From NCBI RefSeq assembly GCF_000716595.1, contig NZ_JNXC01000001.1:496001-560000 (forward strand): 64,000 nucleotides of DNA, in the 5' to 3' direction. The notes under the pieces are model-generated. The model was not told where the DNA came from, made no database searches, and worked only from the letters and a program-made list of their open reading frames with translations. Source of the DNA: Saccharothrix sp. NRRL B-16314. Its GTDB lineage: Bacteria; Actinomycetota; Actinomycetes; Mycobacteriales; Pseudonocardiaceae. Below are positions 1 to 8,421 of this stretch, piece after piece (within the stretch, counting starts at the first letter, position 1; the number at the start of each line of letters is the position of its first letter). Made by a program: the position numbers and the translations under genes.

Positions 1-744
1 AGGTTGGTGCCGCTCGTCATCGGCCGGGAGCGGCACCGCTGGCAGCCCGCCGAGCTGGTCGCCGTCGCCGCCGAGCACCCGCCGCTCTTCGCACCGGGCG
101 AGCGCTGGGACTACAGCAACACGAACTACACGCTCGCCGGCATGGTCCTGGAGAGCGCGTCCGGCCGGACCTACGCCGACCTGGTCGAGCAGCGCGTCCT
201 CCGGCCGCTCCGGCTCACCGACACCCGCGTGCCGACCGACGCGACGTTCCCCGGCCGCCACGCGCACGGCTACGAGCCGGACGCCGAGCACCTGGCGCCG
301 CACCTGCCGCCCGGCACGCCTCCGGGCACCGGTTTCGCCGGTCCCGAGCACGACGAGCACGTGGACGTCACCGGCATCGACATCAGCCCGGCGTGGGCGG
401 CGGGCGGCATGACGTCGACGGCCCGCGACTGGCAGCGCTTCCAGTCCGCCCTGTTCTCCGGCCGGCTGCTCCCGCAGGAGCAGTTGCGGGACATGCTCTC
501 GACCGTCCCGCAGGACCAGGGCACCGACCGCTACGGCCTCGGCGTGATGGAGATCAGCACCCCGTGCGGCACGGTCTGGGGCCACACCGGCGGCCTGCCG
601 GGCTACTCCAGCTACAACTTCGCCGACCGCACCGGCACCCGCACCGTCTCCGTCCTCACCACGAGGATGAAACTCTTCGCCCCCGAGAACGCCGCAGCCG
701 AAAAGGCTCTCTTCGAGGCCGCCGTCTGCCGCATGTACTCCTGA
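1..744 (+). CDS. Serine hydrolase, class C beta-lactamase/DD-peptidase family (5' truncated)
   Basis: The C-terminal part of a serine beta-lactamase-like hydrolase; the frame is open from base 1, so the N-terminus and the SxxK nucleophile motif lie outside the window. The visible fragment has the second catalytic motif YSN (in DYSNTNY, about residue 38) and a KTG-equivalent HTG (in WGHTGGLPGYSS, about residue 195). Family members are D-aminopeptidases, esterases or carboxypeptidases, and the substrate cannot be told from sequence. It ends at a TGA just before a strong hairpin shared with the convergent aldolase gene. Confidence 0.85.
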   Translation, partial: RLVPLVIGRERHRWQPAELVAVAAEHPPLFAPGERWDYSNTNYTLAGMVLESASGRTYADLVEQRVLRPLRLTDTRVPTDATFPGRHAHGYEPDAEHLAPHLPPGTPPGTGFAGPEHDEHVDVTGIDISPAWAAGGMTSTARDWQRFQSALFSGRLLPQEQLRDMLSTVPQDQGTDRYGLGVMEISTPCGTVWGHTGGLPGYSSYNFADRTGTRTVSVLTTRMKLFAPENAAAEKALFEAAVCRMYS

Positions 745-753
745 CGAAAAGCG

Positions 754-790
754 GAAGGCCTCCCTCCGGGAACACCGGGGGGAGGCCTTC
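754..790. terminator. Bidirectional hairpin terminator between convergent genes
   Basis: Inverted repeat GAAGGCCTCCC (754-764) and GGGAGGCCTTC (780-790) with a GC-rich loop, sitting between the stop codons of the serine hydrolase and fba. There is no clear U-tract, as is common in actinobacteria. Confidence 0.75.
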
Positions 791-805
791 GCCGTGAACC
801 GTTCG

Positions 806-1840
806 TCAGCCCGCGATCATGCGGCCGGACGACTTCAGGTGCTCGCACGCCTGCGCGATGCGGGCGGCCATGCCCTGCTCGGCGGCCTTCAGGTAGGACC
901 GCGGGTCGTAGGCCTTCTTGTTGCCGACCTCGCCGTCGATCTTCAGCACGCCGTCGTAGTTCGAGAACATGTGACTCACGATCGGCCGGGTGAACGCGTA
1001 CTGCGTGTCCGTGTCGATGTTCATCTTGATCACGCCGTACGTCAGCGACTCGTGGATCTCCTCCAGCAGCGAGCCGGAGCCGCCGTGGAAGACCAGGTCG
1101 AACGGCTTGGAGCCGGCCGGCAGGCCCAGCTTCTCGGCCACCACGTCCTGACCCTGCTTCAGGATCTCCGGGCGCAGCTTCACGTTGCCCGGCTTGTACA
1201 CGCCGTGCACGTTGCCGAACGTCGCCGCGACCAGGTAGCGGCCCTTCTCACCGGCGCCGAGGGCGTCCACCGTCTTCAGGTAGTCCTCGGGCGAGGTGTA
1301 CAGCTTGTCGTTGATCTCGTGCGCGACGCCGTCCTCCTCGCCACCGACGACACCGACCTCGATCTCGAGGATGATCTTCGCCTTGGCGGTGAGGTCCAGC
1401 AGCTCCGACGCGATCTTCAGGTTCTCGTCGAGCGGCACGGCCGAGCCGTCCCACATGTGCGACTGGAACAGCGGGTTGAGCCCGCGGTCCACCCGCTCCT
1501 GGCTGATCGCGACGAGCGGGCGCACGTAGCCGTCGAGCTTGTCCTTGGGGCAGTGGTCGGTGTGCAGCGCGATGTTCACCGGGTACTTCTCGGCGACCAC
1601 GTGCGCGAACTCCGCCAGCGCAACCGCGCCGGTCACCATGTCCTTGACCTTGGTGCCCGAGGCGAACTCGGCACCACCGGTCGAGACCTGGATGATCCCG
1701 TCGCTCTCGGCTTCTGCGAAACCACGCAGGGCCGCATTGAGGGTCTCGGACGAGGTGACGTTGATCGCGGGGTAGGCGAACTCGTTCGCCTTCGCGCGGT
1801 CGAGCATCTCGGCGTAGACCTCGGGGGTTGCGATGGGCAT
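806..1840 (-). CDS. fba: Class II fructose-bisphosphate aldolase
   Basis: Cytosolic glycolytic/gluconeogenic enzyme interconverting fructose 1,6-bisphosphate with dihydroxyacetone phosphate and glyceraldehyde 3-phosphate. At 344 residues it is the usual class IIa length. The zinc/catalytic motif HTDHCPKD is near residue 93, the glycine-rich ED loop GVVGGEEDGV is mid-protein, and the phosphate-binding segment VFHGGSGS is near residue 270. The ATG is preceded by GAGGAGGA at good spacing. It is monocistronic, convergent with the upstream hydrolase and divergent from the DUF427 gene. Confidence 0.97.
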   Translation of the reverse strand: MPIATPEVYAEMLDRAKANEFAYPAINVTSSETLNAALRGFAEAESDGIIQVSTGGAEFASGTKVKDMVTGAVALAEFAHVVAEKYPVNIALHTDHCPKDKLDGYVRPLVAISQERVDRGLNPLFQSHMWDGSAVPLDENLKIASELLDLTAKAKIILEIEVGVVGGEEDGVAHEINDKLYTSPEDYLKTVDALGAGEKGRYLVAATFGNVHGVYKPGNVKLRPEILKQGQDVVAEKLGLPAGSKPFDLVFHGGSGSLLEEIHESLTYGVIKMNIDTDTQYAFTRPIVSHMFSNYDGVLKIDGEVGNKKAYDPRSYLKAAEQGMAARIAQACEHLKSSGRMIAG

Positions 1841-1882
1841 CGGTGGGTCCTCCTCGGGTGCCCGGAACGCGGTGTCGGCAGC

Positions 1883-1888
1883 ATCCTA
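1883..1888 (-). promoter_or_regulatory. Candidate -10 element of fba
   Basis: Reading leftward, TAGGAT fits the actinobacterial TANNNT -10 consensus and lies about 43 nt upstream of the fba start, leaving a leader that carries the ribosome binding site. No convincing -35 was found. Confidence 0.35.
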
Positions 1889-1934
1889 CGGGCACCACCC
1901 GGCGAGAGAAGTCGATCAACGGCATAGTGGTCCC

Positions 1935-2219
1935 ATGGCGACCGCGCGGTGGAACGGCGAGATCATCGCCGAGAGTGAGAAGACCGAGATGGTGGAGGGG
2001 AACCACTACTTCCCCCCGGAGTCGGTGCACGCCCAGTACCTCAGGCCCTCGGACACCACGTCCGTCTGCCCCTGGAAGGGCACGGCTAGCTACTACACGC
2101 TGCACGTGAAGGGTGAGGACAACGCGGACGCCGCGTGGTTCTACCCGGAGCCCAGCCCGGCGGCGGCGAACATCAAGGGTCACGTCGCGTTCTGGAAGGG
2201 CGTCGAGGTCTCCGAGTAG
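1935..2219 (+). CDS. DUF427 family protein
   Basis: A 94-residue soluble protein of the DUF427 family: a small beta-rich fold with the conserved segments TARWNGEIIAES, HYFPPESV, CPWKGTASYYTL and HVAFWKGVEV. The biochemical role of the family is not established. I chose the ATG at 1935 because family homology begins there; an in-frame extension upstream has no homology and would run into the divergent fba promoter. Confidence 0.85.
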   Translation: MATARWNGEIIAESEKTEMVEGNHYFPPESVHAQYLRPSDTTSVCPWKGTASYYTLHVKGEDNADAAWFYPEPSPAAANIKGHVAFWKGVEVSE

Positions 2220-2332
2220 GAGGCCCCGGACCCTGTGACCGACCTCACCCCGGCCGGCCCGCACCTCGGCGCCGGCATTTAGTCCTGGCTGCTCCATTCG
2301 GCTCGGCGCGGCGCCGGACCTAGCTTCGCGGC

Positions 2333-3265
2333 ATGACGAAACTCGGAACCAGCGACCTCGACGTGTCGCGCCTGTGCCTGGGTGGCAACGTCTTCGGGTG
2401 GACCGCCGACCAGGAGACCTCGTTCGCCGTGCTGGACGGGTACGCGCGGGCCGGCGGCAACTTCGTGGACACCGCCGACTCGTACTCGGCGTGGGCCGAG
2501 GGCCACTCCGGCGGCGAGTCGGAGACGATCATCGGCAAGTGGCTCGCGAGCCGCGGCAACCGCGACGGGATCGTCGTCGCCACGAAGGTCGGCATGCTCC
2601 GCGGCGCGGACGACCTCAAGGCGGCCACCATCGAGCGCTCCGCCGAGGACTCCCTGCGCCGCCTGGGCGTCGACCACATCGACCTCTACTACGCGCACCG
2701 GGACGACCCCGGCACGCCGCAGGAGGAGACCCTGGCCGCGTTCGACCGCCTGGTGCGGGCGGGCAAGGTCCGGCACGTCGCCGCGTCCAACTACACCGCC
2801 GAGCGCCTCACGTCCGCGCTCGCCGTGGCCGAGCGCGAGGGCTTCGCCGGGTTCGTCGCGCTCCAGCAGGCCTACAACCTGGTCGACCGGTCCTACGAGG
2901 GCGAGCTGTCCCGGGCGGTCGCCGACAACGGCCTGTCCTCCGCGCCGTACTGGGGCCTCGCGAAGGGCTTCCTGACCGGCAAGTACCGGCCGGGCGTCGA
3001 GGTCGAGAGCGCGCGGGCCGCCGCCGCCTCGAAGTACCTGGACGAACGGGGCCTGCGCATCCTCGGCGCGCTGGACGAGGTCGCCGGCAACCACGGCACC
3101 ACCCAGGCGGCGGTCGCGCTGGCGTGGCTGGCCGAGCAGCCGACGGTCGCCGCGCCCATCGCGTCGGCGCGCACGGCGGACCAGCTCGCGGACCTGCTGC
3201 CCGCCCTCAGCCTGGAGCTGAAGGCGGACGAGGTCGAGGCCCTGACCACCGCCAGCCGAATTTAA
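2333..3265 (+). CDS. Aldo/keto reductase
   Basis: NADPH-dependent oxidoreductase of the AKR superfamily, 310 residues, cytosolic TIM barrel. The catalytic tetrad is recognisable: Asp and Tyr in FVDTADSYSAW (about residues 43-53), Lys in VVATKVG (about 85) and His in YYAHRDD (about 122). It resembles the YajO/Tas-like branch annotated as general aldo/keto reductases. It precedes an SDR gene but is separated from it by a putative operator, so they may be separate units. Substrate unknown. Confidence 0.9.
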   Translation: MTKLGTSDLDVSRLCLGGNVFGWTADQETSFAVLDGYARAGGNFVDTADSYSAWAEGHSGGESETIIGKWLASRGNRDGIVVATKVGMLRGADDLKAATIERSAEDSLRRLGVDHIDLYYAHRDDPGTPQEETLAAFDRLVRAGKVRHVAASNYTAERLTSALAVAEREGFAGFVALQQAYNLVDRSYEGELSRAVADNGLSSAPYWGLAKGFLTGKYRPGVEVESARAAAASKYLDERGLRILGALDEVAGNHGTTQAAVALAWLAEQPTVAAPIASARTADQLADLLPALSLELKADEVEALTTASRI

Positions 3266-3276
3266 CTCTTCAGTAG

Positions 3277-3291
3277 CTTACTCGCGGTAAG
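3277..3291. promoter_or_regulatory. Candidate operator upstream of SDR gene
   Basis: Interrupted palindrome CTTAC-TCGCG-GTAAG between the aldo/keto reductase stop and the SDR start. The size and position fit a TetR-type operator; the cognate regulator is not adjacent. Confidence 0.35.
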
Positions 3292-3336
3292 TTGCGTTAC
3301 GGTGACCTCCCGGCACAGCAGCCTGAGGAGGTCACC

Positions 3337-4215
3337 GTGGACGTTGCGGGCAAAGTCGTCCTGATCACCGGCGCGGCGAGGGGCATCGGCGCGGAGGTGG
3401 CGCGGCGCCTGGCCGCGAAGGGCGCGAAGCTCGCCCTGGTCGGCCTGGAGGGCGATCGGCTGCGCGAGGTCGCCGAGGAGTGCGGCGGCAGGGCGTGGGA
3501 GGCCGACGTCACCGACTGGGCGGCGTTGGAGGCCGCCGTGAACGGGGTGGTCGACCACTACGGGGGCATCGACGTCGTCCTGGCCAACGCGGGCATCGCC
3601 GCGACGGGCTTCGTCCGCTCGATGGACCCGGCCGCGTTCGAGCGGGTCATCGAGGTCAACCTGCTCGGGGTGTGGCGGACCGTCCGGACGTGCCTGCCGC
3701 ACCTGATCGCGAGCCGGGGCTACTGCATGGTGGTGTCGTCGCTGGCGGCGATCGTGCACATCCCGGGCAACGCGGCCTACTCCGCCGCGAAAGCGGGCTG
3801 CGAGGCGTTCGCGGACAGCCTGCGGGCCGAGGTGCGGCACCTGGGCGTGGACGTCGGCGTGGCGTACTTCTCGTGGATCTCCACCGACATGGTCGACAGC
3901 GCCGACAAGCACCCGGTGATCGGACCGCTGCGCGGCGCCATGCCGGGACTGGCGGGCCGGAAGTACCCGGTCGCCGACGTCGGCAAGGCGGTGGTCCGGG
4001 CCATCACCCGGCGGTCCAAGGCGGTGCACGTGCCGGGCTGGGTCGGCGGCCTGAAGTTCTTCCGGGCGTTCACCCCGGCGGCGGTCGAACGGCGGGCGCC
4101 CAAGTCGTTGCCCGCCGCCGACCGCGAGATGGCGGAGCGCGATTCGTCCGGCCTCGTCGGACCGGGCGGTGCCGCCGCCGCCGCCGTCAGGAAGGACCCG
4201 GACCCGGCCGCCTAG
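3337..4215 (+). CDS. Short-chain dehydrogenase/reductase
   Basis: Classical SDR of about 292 residues. The N-terminal Rossmann motif TGAARGIG follows VVLI, NAG is at about residue 85, and the catalytic YSAAK is at about residue 148. The C-terminus is longer than the usual 250 residues and ends in a polar Ala/Asp-rich tail. The GTG start is placed after GAGGAGG; an earlier in-frame start would overlap the upstream palindrome. The substrate is unknown; the length and tail resemble actinobacterial SDRs linked to lipid or steroid metabolism, which is only a suggestion. Confidence 0.88.
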   Translation: MDVAGKVVLITGAARGIGAEVARRLAAKGAKLALVGLEGDRLREVAEECGGRAWEADVTDWAALEAAVNGVVDHYGGIDVVLANAGIAATGFVRSMDPAAFERVIEVNLLGVWRTVRTCLPHLIASRGYCMVVSSLAAIVHIPGNAAYSAAKAGCEAFADSLRAEVRHLGVDVGVAYFSWISTDMVDSADKHPVIGPLRGAMPGLAGRKYPVADVGKAVVRAITRRSKAVHVPGWVGGLKFFRAFTPAAVERRAPKSLPAADREMAERDSSGLVGPGGAAAAAVRKDPDPAA

Positions 4216-4239
4216 ACCGGCTCCGGCCGGCCCCGCTGG

Positions 4240-4518
4240 TCAGACCCAGGTGCCCAGCAACGTCTGCCACTCGTGCACGCGCGTCTCGGCGATCACGCCG
4301 GCGGACGTGTACGGGTCGGCGGCGAGGATCTCGCGCAACTCGTCCTCGTCCGCCGCCTCGTAGACCAGCAGGGCGCCGGTCTGGTCCGCGTAGGGGCCCG
4401 AGACGAGCAGCGCACCCCGTTCCACCAGCGTCGCCAGGTAGTCCCGGTGCGCGGGCCGGACCGCCAGCCGGGCGTCCTCGTCGTCCCCGTAAACCAACTC
4501 GACCGCGAACCTGGCCAT
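4240..4518 (-). CDS. YCII-related protein
   Basis: A 92-residue YciI-like protein (ferredoxin-like alpha/beta fold). It starts MARFAVELVYGDD, has the typical central RPAHRDYLATL with the conserved His, then GALLVSGPYADQTGALLVYEA, and ends in ETRVHEWQ. Members may be small dimeric hydrolases or dehalogenases; the function is unproven. The start was chosen at the family N-terminus after a purine-rich stretch. It is divergent from the sigma factor gene, and such proteins are often adjacent to ECF sigma factors. Confidence 0.85.
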   Translation of the reverse strand: MARFAVELVYGDDEDARLAVRPAHRDYLATLVERGALLVSGPYADQTGALLVYEAADEDELREILAADPYTSAGVIAETRVHEWQTLLGTWV

Positions 4519-4571
4519 CGAAACCCCGTCTCCGTTGTGCAGCGCCGCGCCGAAGCTACCCGGCGAGGAGG

Positions 4572-4577
4572 TAACGT
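4572..4577 (+). promoter_or_regulatory. -10 box, leaderless start of sigma factor gene
   Basis: TAACGT followed by 7 nt and then the GTG start codon. This spacing suits transcription starting at the start codon itself, and it decides the choice of 4585 as the start. Confidence 0.45.
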
Positions 4578-4584
4578 CACTTCC

Positions 4585-5163
4585 GTGGTCGGTGCGGATG
4601 GGAACAGCGGTGGCATCGCGCGTGTCCAGGACACGCTGACGAACCTGCGCATCCAGGACGGCGCGGCCCCGGCCCCGACCGGCCCGCTGACCTTGGAAGA
4701 CCTGTACCGCCAGCACCGGATGCGGCTGGTCAGGCTGGCGCTGCTGCTGGTCGACGAGCCGGCGACGGCGGAGGACGTGGTGCAGGAGGCGTTCACCGGC
4801 CTGCACCGGAACTGGTCCAACCTCCGGGACGCGCAGGCGGCCGTCGGCTACCTGCGGACGGCGGTCGTCAACGGGTCGCGCAGCGTGCTCCGGCGGCGCA
4901 AGACGGCCCGCGACTACACCCCGCCGCACGTGGCCAACGCCAGGTCGGCGGAAAGCCTCGCCATGCTCACCGCCGAGCACCAGGCGGTGGTGGCGGCGTT
5001 GTCGCAGCTGCCGCCGAGGCAGCGTGAGGTGCTCGTGCTGCGGTACTACGGCGACTTGTCGGAAGCCGAGATCGCCGAGGCCACCGGCATCAGCAAGGGC
5101 ACGGTGAAGAGCACCGCCAGTCGGGCCCTGGACGCCCTGCAGAAGATCATGGCCGGTCGCTGA
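4585..5163 (+). CDS. SigE-family ECF RNA polymerase sigma factor
   Basis: About 192 residues. Region 2 spans LEDLYRQHRMRLVRLALLLV to VQEAFTGLHRNW (about residues 36-80) and region 4 has LPPRQREVLVLRYYGDLSEAEIAE with a C-terminal helix-turn-helix GISKGTVKSTASRALDAL. This is the pattern of the actinobacterial SigE70/SigM-like ECF group that directs extracytoplasmic-stress promoters. The start fits a leaderless promoter. No anti-sigma gene is adjacent, only the divergent YCII-like gene. Confidence 0.9.
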   Translation: MVGADGNSGGIARVQDTLTNLRIQDGAAPAPTGPLTLEDLYRQHRMRLVRLALLLVDEPATAEDVVQEAFTGLHRNWSNLRDAQAAVGYLRTAVVNGSRSVLRRRKTARDYTPPHVANARSAESLAMLTAEHQAVVAALSQLPPRQREVLVLRYYGDLSEAEIAEATGISKGTVKSTASRALDALQKIMAGR

Positions 5164-5321
5164 GCGAGCGGTAGGCCCACAAGCACCTGCCCCGCGCCGC
5201 CCAGCCGTGGACGCGGGCGCTGCGGACAGTTCCTCGTCCGGTGTTCCCCGCGCTCGACGCACCGCCCGCTCCGGCGTGCCCGGACGTCTCCGGCACCGCT
5301 TACCACGGCGTGCGCGACCTC

Positions 5322-5359
5322 ACTGGACTAGCCCAATCCGCTACTTGGTATAGACCAAT
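5322..5359. promoter_or_regulatory. Two DasR-type (dre) operators upstream of nag operon
   Basis: Site 1 (5322-5337) contains TGGACTAGCCCA and site 2 (5344-5359) contains TTGGTATAGACCAA. Both match the dre consensus core TGGTCTAGACCA, site 2 better. Their centres are 22 bp apart, about two helical turns, placing both on one DNA face. Downstream amino-sugar genes make GlcNAc-responsive GntR/DasR control likely. The dasR gene itself is not in the window. Confidence 0.7.
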
Positions 5360-5388
5360 GCCGGTCGCATGCCGCACTATCGGTCCTC

Positions 5389-6294
5389 GTGGCGCGCACA
5401 AGACACGTGATAGCCGTCGACGTCGGCGGAACCGAGACCAAGGCCGCTCTGGTCACCGGCACCCCCACCGGGGTGCGGCCGGTGAAGCAGCAGCGACGTC
5501 CCACCAGGCACGGCGGGGACGCCGTGGTCGAGGACGTCACCGGCCTGGTCGACGAACTGCGCGCCGCCTCCGAGCACCCCGTCGACGCGATCGGCGTGGT
5601 CGTGCCGGGCATCGTGGACGAAGCCGCCGGCACCGGCGTCTACTCGGCGAACCTGGGCTGGCGGAACCACCCGTTCAGGACACGCCTGGAGGCGGCCACG
5701 AACCTGCCCACCGCCTTCGGCCAGGACGTCCGCGCCGGTGGCCTGGCCGAACTCCGCCAGGGCAGCGCCAAGGGCCTGCGCAACGCGGTGATCCTGCCGA
5801 TCGGCACCGGTATCGCCGCCGCGCTCGTCCTGGACGGCCGGATCTCCACCGCGCCGGGCGAGATCGGGCACGTGGACGTCGGGCACGGCGACCCGTGCGC
5901 CTGCGGGCAGACGGGGTGCGTCGAGGCGAGGGCGAGCAGCGCGGCCATCGCCCGCCGCTACACCCGGCGCACGAACCGGCCCGTCAACGGCGCCGCGGAC
6001 GTCGCCCGACTGCTCGATTCGGGCGACACGGACGCGGCGGCGGTGTGGACCGAGGCCGTGGACGCGCTCGCGAAGGGCATCCTGCTGCTGGCCGCGTTGT
6101 TGGGACCGGAGGCCGTGGTGCTGGGCGGTGGCCTGGCACTGGCGGGTCCGTTGCTGACGGACCCGCTGGGTGGACGACTGGACGAGCTGACGACGTTCCA
6201 GCGACGCCCGGAACTGCGGCCGGCGGCGTTGGGCGACGAGGCCGGGTGCCTCGGAGCCGCGCTGCTGGCCATCGACATGCTGGAGGACAGATGA
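5389..6294 (+). CDS. ROK-family sugar kinase, probable N-acetylglucosamine kinase
   Basis: A 301-residue ROK protein that phosphorylates a hexose with ATP. The phosphate loop DVGGTETKAAL is at about residue 11 and the ROK zinc signature (GEIGHVDVG followed by CACGQTGCVEA) at about residues 160-185. The start is GTG. Its stop overlaps the nagA start by 4 bp (ATGA), so the two are translationally coupled. Together with the DasR-like sites this suggests it makes GlcNAc-6-phosphate for NagA. Glucokinase is the alternative, since ROK kinases vary in specificity. Confidence 0.88.
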   Translation: MARTRHVIAVDVGGTETKAALVTGTPTGVRPVKQQRRPTRHGGDAVVEDVTGLVDELRAASEHPVDAIGVVVPGIVDEAAGTGVYSANLGWRNHPFRTRLEAATNLPTAFGQDVRAGGLAELRQGSAKGLRNAVILPIGTGIAAALVLDGRISTAPGEIGHVDVGHGDPCACGQTGCVEARASSAAIARRYTRRTNRPVNGAADVARLLDSGDTDAAAVWTEAVDALAKGILLLAALLGPEAVVLGGGLALAGPLLTDPLGGRLDELTTFQRRPELRPAALGDEAGCLGAALLAIDMLEDR

Positions 6295-7475
6295 GCACGT
6301 GGGGTGGACCCGTGGACGTGACCCTGACCGGTGGTCGGGTCGTCACGCCCGACGGGGTGCTCGAACAGGGGTGGGTCGCGGTGCGCGACGGCCTGATCGC
6401 GGCCGTCGGCGACGGGGTGGCGCCGGACGGCCCGACCCGGGACGTGGGCGGGGCCTGGCTGGTACCGGGTTTCGTGGACATCCACTGCCACGGCGGCGGC
6501 GGTGAGGCGTTCACCAGCGCCGACCCGGCCCGGGTGATCAAAGCGGCGAACGCGCACCGCCGGCACGGCACCACCACGCTGCTGGCCAGCCTGGTGTCCC
6601 GACCGATCCCGGAACTGGCCGACCAGGTCAAGGCGCTGACCGAACTCGTGCGGGACGGCGTCGTCGCCGGCATCCACCTGGAAGGCCCGTTCCTGTCCGC
6701 CGCCCGCTGCGGCGCGCACGACCCGGCCATCCTGTGCCCGCCGGACCGGGCGTCGATAGACCGGCTGCTCGACGCGGGCGACGACACCGTCCGGATGATC
6801 ACCGTCGCGCCCGAGCTCGAACACGGCGTCGACGCGGTCCGCCACCTGGTGGACAGCGGCGTCCTGGCCGCGATCGGCCACACCGACGCCACCGAGGCGC
6901 AGATCCGCCCGGCCGTCGAGGCCGGCGCGACCGTCGCCACCCACCTGTTCAACGGGATGCGCCCCCTGCACCACCGCGAACCCGGCCCGATCGGCGCGCT
7001 CCTGGACGACGAGCGCGTCACCGTCGAGCTGATCTGCGACCTGGTGCACCTGCACCCGACCGCGGTCCGCCTGGCCGCGCGGCACGCGGGCGTGCGGCGG
7101 ACCGTCCTGGTCACGGACGCGATCGCGGCGGCGGGCGTCGGCGACGGCGTCTACGACGTCGGCGGTCTCGAAGTGCGGGTGGTGGACGGCGTGCCGACGC
7201 TCGCCGGCGGCGCGTCCCTCGCGGGCAGCACGCTGACGATGGACGCCGCCTTCCGCAACGCGGTCCAGTCGTGCGGCCTCACCGTGGAGGAAGCCGTGCA
7301 CGCCACGTCCACCCGGCCGGCGCGGCTGCTCGGCCTCCAGGACGCGACCGGCGAGCTGCGGGTGGGTCTGGCGGCCGACATCGTGGTGCTGGACGCCGAG
7401 TTGAAGCCGCGCGAGGTCATGGCGCGCGGCGCGTGGGTGGCCGCCGGTGGAGCGGGAGTTCAGGCGAAAGAGTGA
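6291..7475 (+). CDS. nagA: N-acetylglucosamine-6-phosphate deacetylase
   Basis: Amidohydrolase-fold enzyme converting GlcNAc-6-P to glucosamine-6-P and acetate, 394 residues. Metal ligands are visible: FVDIHCHGGGG (His about 65 and 67), HLEGPFLS (Glu about 125), IGHTDAT (His) and ATHLFNGMRPLHHREPG; the catalytic Asp is in VLVTDAIAAAG (about 275). Coupled to the upstream ROK kinase by an ATGA overlap. No nagB is in the window. Confidence 0.94.
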   Translation: MSTWGGPVDVTLTGGRVVTPDGVLEQGWVAVRDGLIAAVGDGVAPDGPTRDVGGAWLVPGFVDIHCHGGGGEAFTSADPARVIKAANAHRRHGTTTLLASLVSRPIPELADQVKALTELVRDGVVAGIHLEGPFLSAARCGAHDPAILCPPDRASIDRLLDAGDDTVRMITVAPELEHGVDAVRHLVDSGVLAAIGHTDATEAQIRPAVEAGATVATHLFNGMRPLHHREPGPIGALLDDERVTVELICDLVHLHPTAVRLAARHAGVRRTVLVTDAIAAAGVGDGVYDVGGLEVRVVDGVPTLAGGASLAGSTLTMDAAFRNAVQSCGLTVEEAVHATSTRPARLLGLQDATGELRVGLAADIVVLDAELKPREVMARGAWVAAGGAGVQAKE

Positions 7476-7487
7476 CAGACTGACCAC

Positions 7488-7673
7488 GTGCCCGATGACC
7501 ACGAGAAGCTGGTGGCCGACGCCCTCCGCGCGCAGGCCACCAGCTCCGGCGCGCACCCCCACCAGCCCGTCCGCGAGGCCCGCCCGTCGCTCGGCGCGGG
7601 GTGGGTGCTGCTGCTCGCGGTGCTGCTGGGGTTGGCGGCCGGCACGGTCGTCGCGGTAATCACGCTCGGTTGA
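7488..7673 (+). CDS. Small single-pass membrane protein
   Basis: A 61-residue protein with a polar, His-containing N-terminus (about 35 residues) and one C-terminal hydrophobic helix (GWVLLLAVLLGLAAGTVVAV). It starts at GTG 12 nt after nagA and ends 19 nt before the DedA gene, so it probably belongs to the same transcript. I do not recognise a family; predicted tail-anchored with the N-terminus cytoplasmic. The function is unknown. Confidence 0.6.
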   Translation: MPDDHEKLVADALRAQATSSGAHPHQPVREARPSLGAGWVLLLAVLLGLAAGTVVAVITLG

Positions 7674-7692
7674 GGCCTGTACCGTGGTCGCC

Positions 7693-8421
7693 GTGACGGT
7701 CGCGCTCACCTCCACGGTTGCCCTCGGTCCGGACTGGCTCGACCCGCAGGTCCTGCTCCAAGGGCTCGGGCCCTACATGCTGATCGGGTTGTGCTTCATC
7801 ATCTTCGCGGAGTGCGGCCTGCTGGTGGGCTTCTTCCTCCCCGGCGACTCGCTGCTGTTCACCGCGGGGCTGTTCGTCGCCTCCGGGCTGCTGGAGTACC
7901 CGCTGTGGCTGGTGTGCCTGCTGCTCACGGTGTGCGCGCTGGTGGGCAACGTGGTCGGCTACTGGATCGGCTACCGGGCGGGCCCGGCGCTGTTCAGCAA
8001 GCCCGAGTCGAAGATCTTCAAGAAGGAGTACGTCGACAAGACGCACGAGTTCTTCGACAAGTACGGCGCCCGCGCGATCGTGATGGCCCGGTTCGTGCCC
8101 ATCGTGCGGACGTTCATCACCGCCATGGCGGGCGTCGGCCGGATGGACCCGCGCAAGTACTTCACGTACTCGCTCATCGGCGGCGTCGCGTGGGCCGCGG
8201 GCCTCACGGTCCTGGGCTACTTCCTCGGCCAGATCCAGTTCGTCCGCGACAACCTCGAGATGATGCTGATCCTGATCGTGCTGCTCTCGGTGGTGCCGAT
8301 CATCATCGAGGTGATCAAGGCGCGGCGGGAGAAGAAGTCGCTGCTCGCCCAGGAGGCGGCCGACATCACCCAGGTCATCGCCGCGGTGGACGAGACCCAG
8401 CAGATCAAGCGGATCGACTAG
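7693..8421 (+). CDS. DedA family membrane protein (VTT domain)
   Basis: Integral membrane protein of about 242 residues in the DedA/SNARE-associated family, implicated in lipid flipping or membrane homeostasis. Motifs: FAECGLLVGFFLPGDS (about 35-50), GYWIGYRAGP (about 90-100), and MARFVPIVRTFITAMAGVGRMDPRKYF (ARF.P..R signature). A hydrophobic helix then leads to a charged C-terminal tail. TACCGT lies 7 nt before GTG 7693, favouring that leaderless start; GTG 7684 is the in-frame alternative. The 3' end overlaps the convergent oxidase gene by 4 bp. Confidence 0.9.
   Translation: MTVALTSTVALGPDWLDPQVLLQGLGPYMLIGLCFIIFAECGLLVGFFLPGDSLLFTAGLFVASGLLEYPLWLVCLLLTVCALVGNVVGYWIGYRAGPALFSKPESKIFKKEYVDKTHEFFDKYGARAIVMARFVPIVRTFITAMAGVGRMDPRKYFTYSLIGGVAWAAGLTVLGYFLGQIQFVRDNLEMMLILIVLLSVVPIIIEVIKARREKKSLLAQEAADITQVIAAVDETQQIKRID

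Noticed and set aside
794..1927. 377-codon frame on the plus strand
   Set aside because: Antisense to the well-supported fba gene and of low-complexity composition; typical high-GC shadow.
5241..6290. Long Arg/Gly-rich open frame preceding nagA in the nagA reading frame
   Set aside because: It is the out-of-frame shadow of the ROK kinase gene; homology to NagA begins only at the ATG at 6291.
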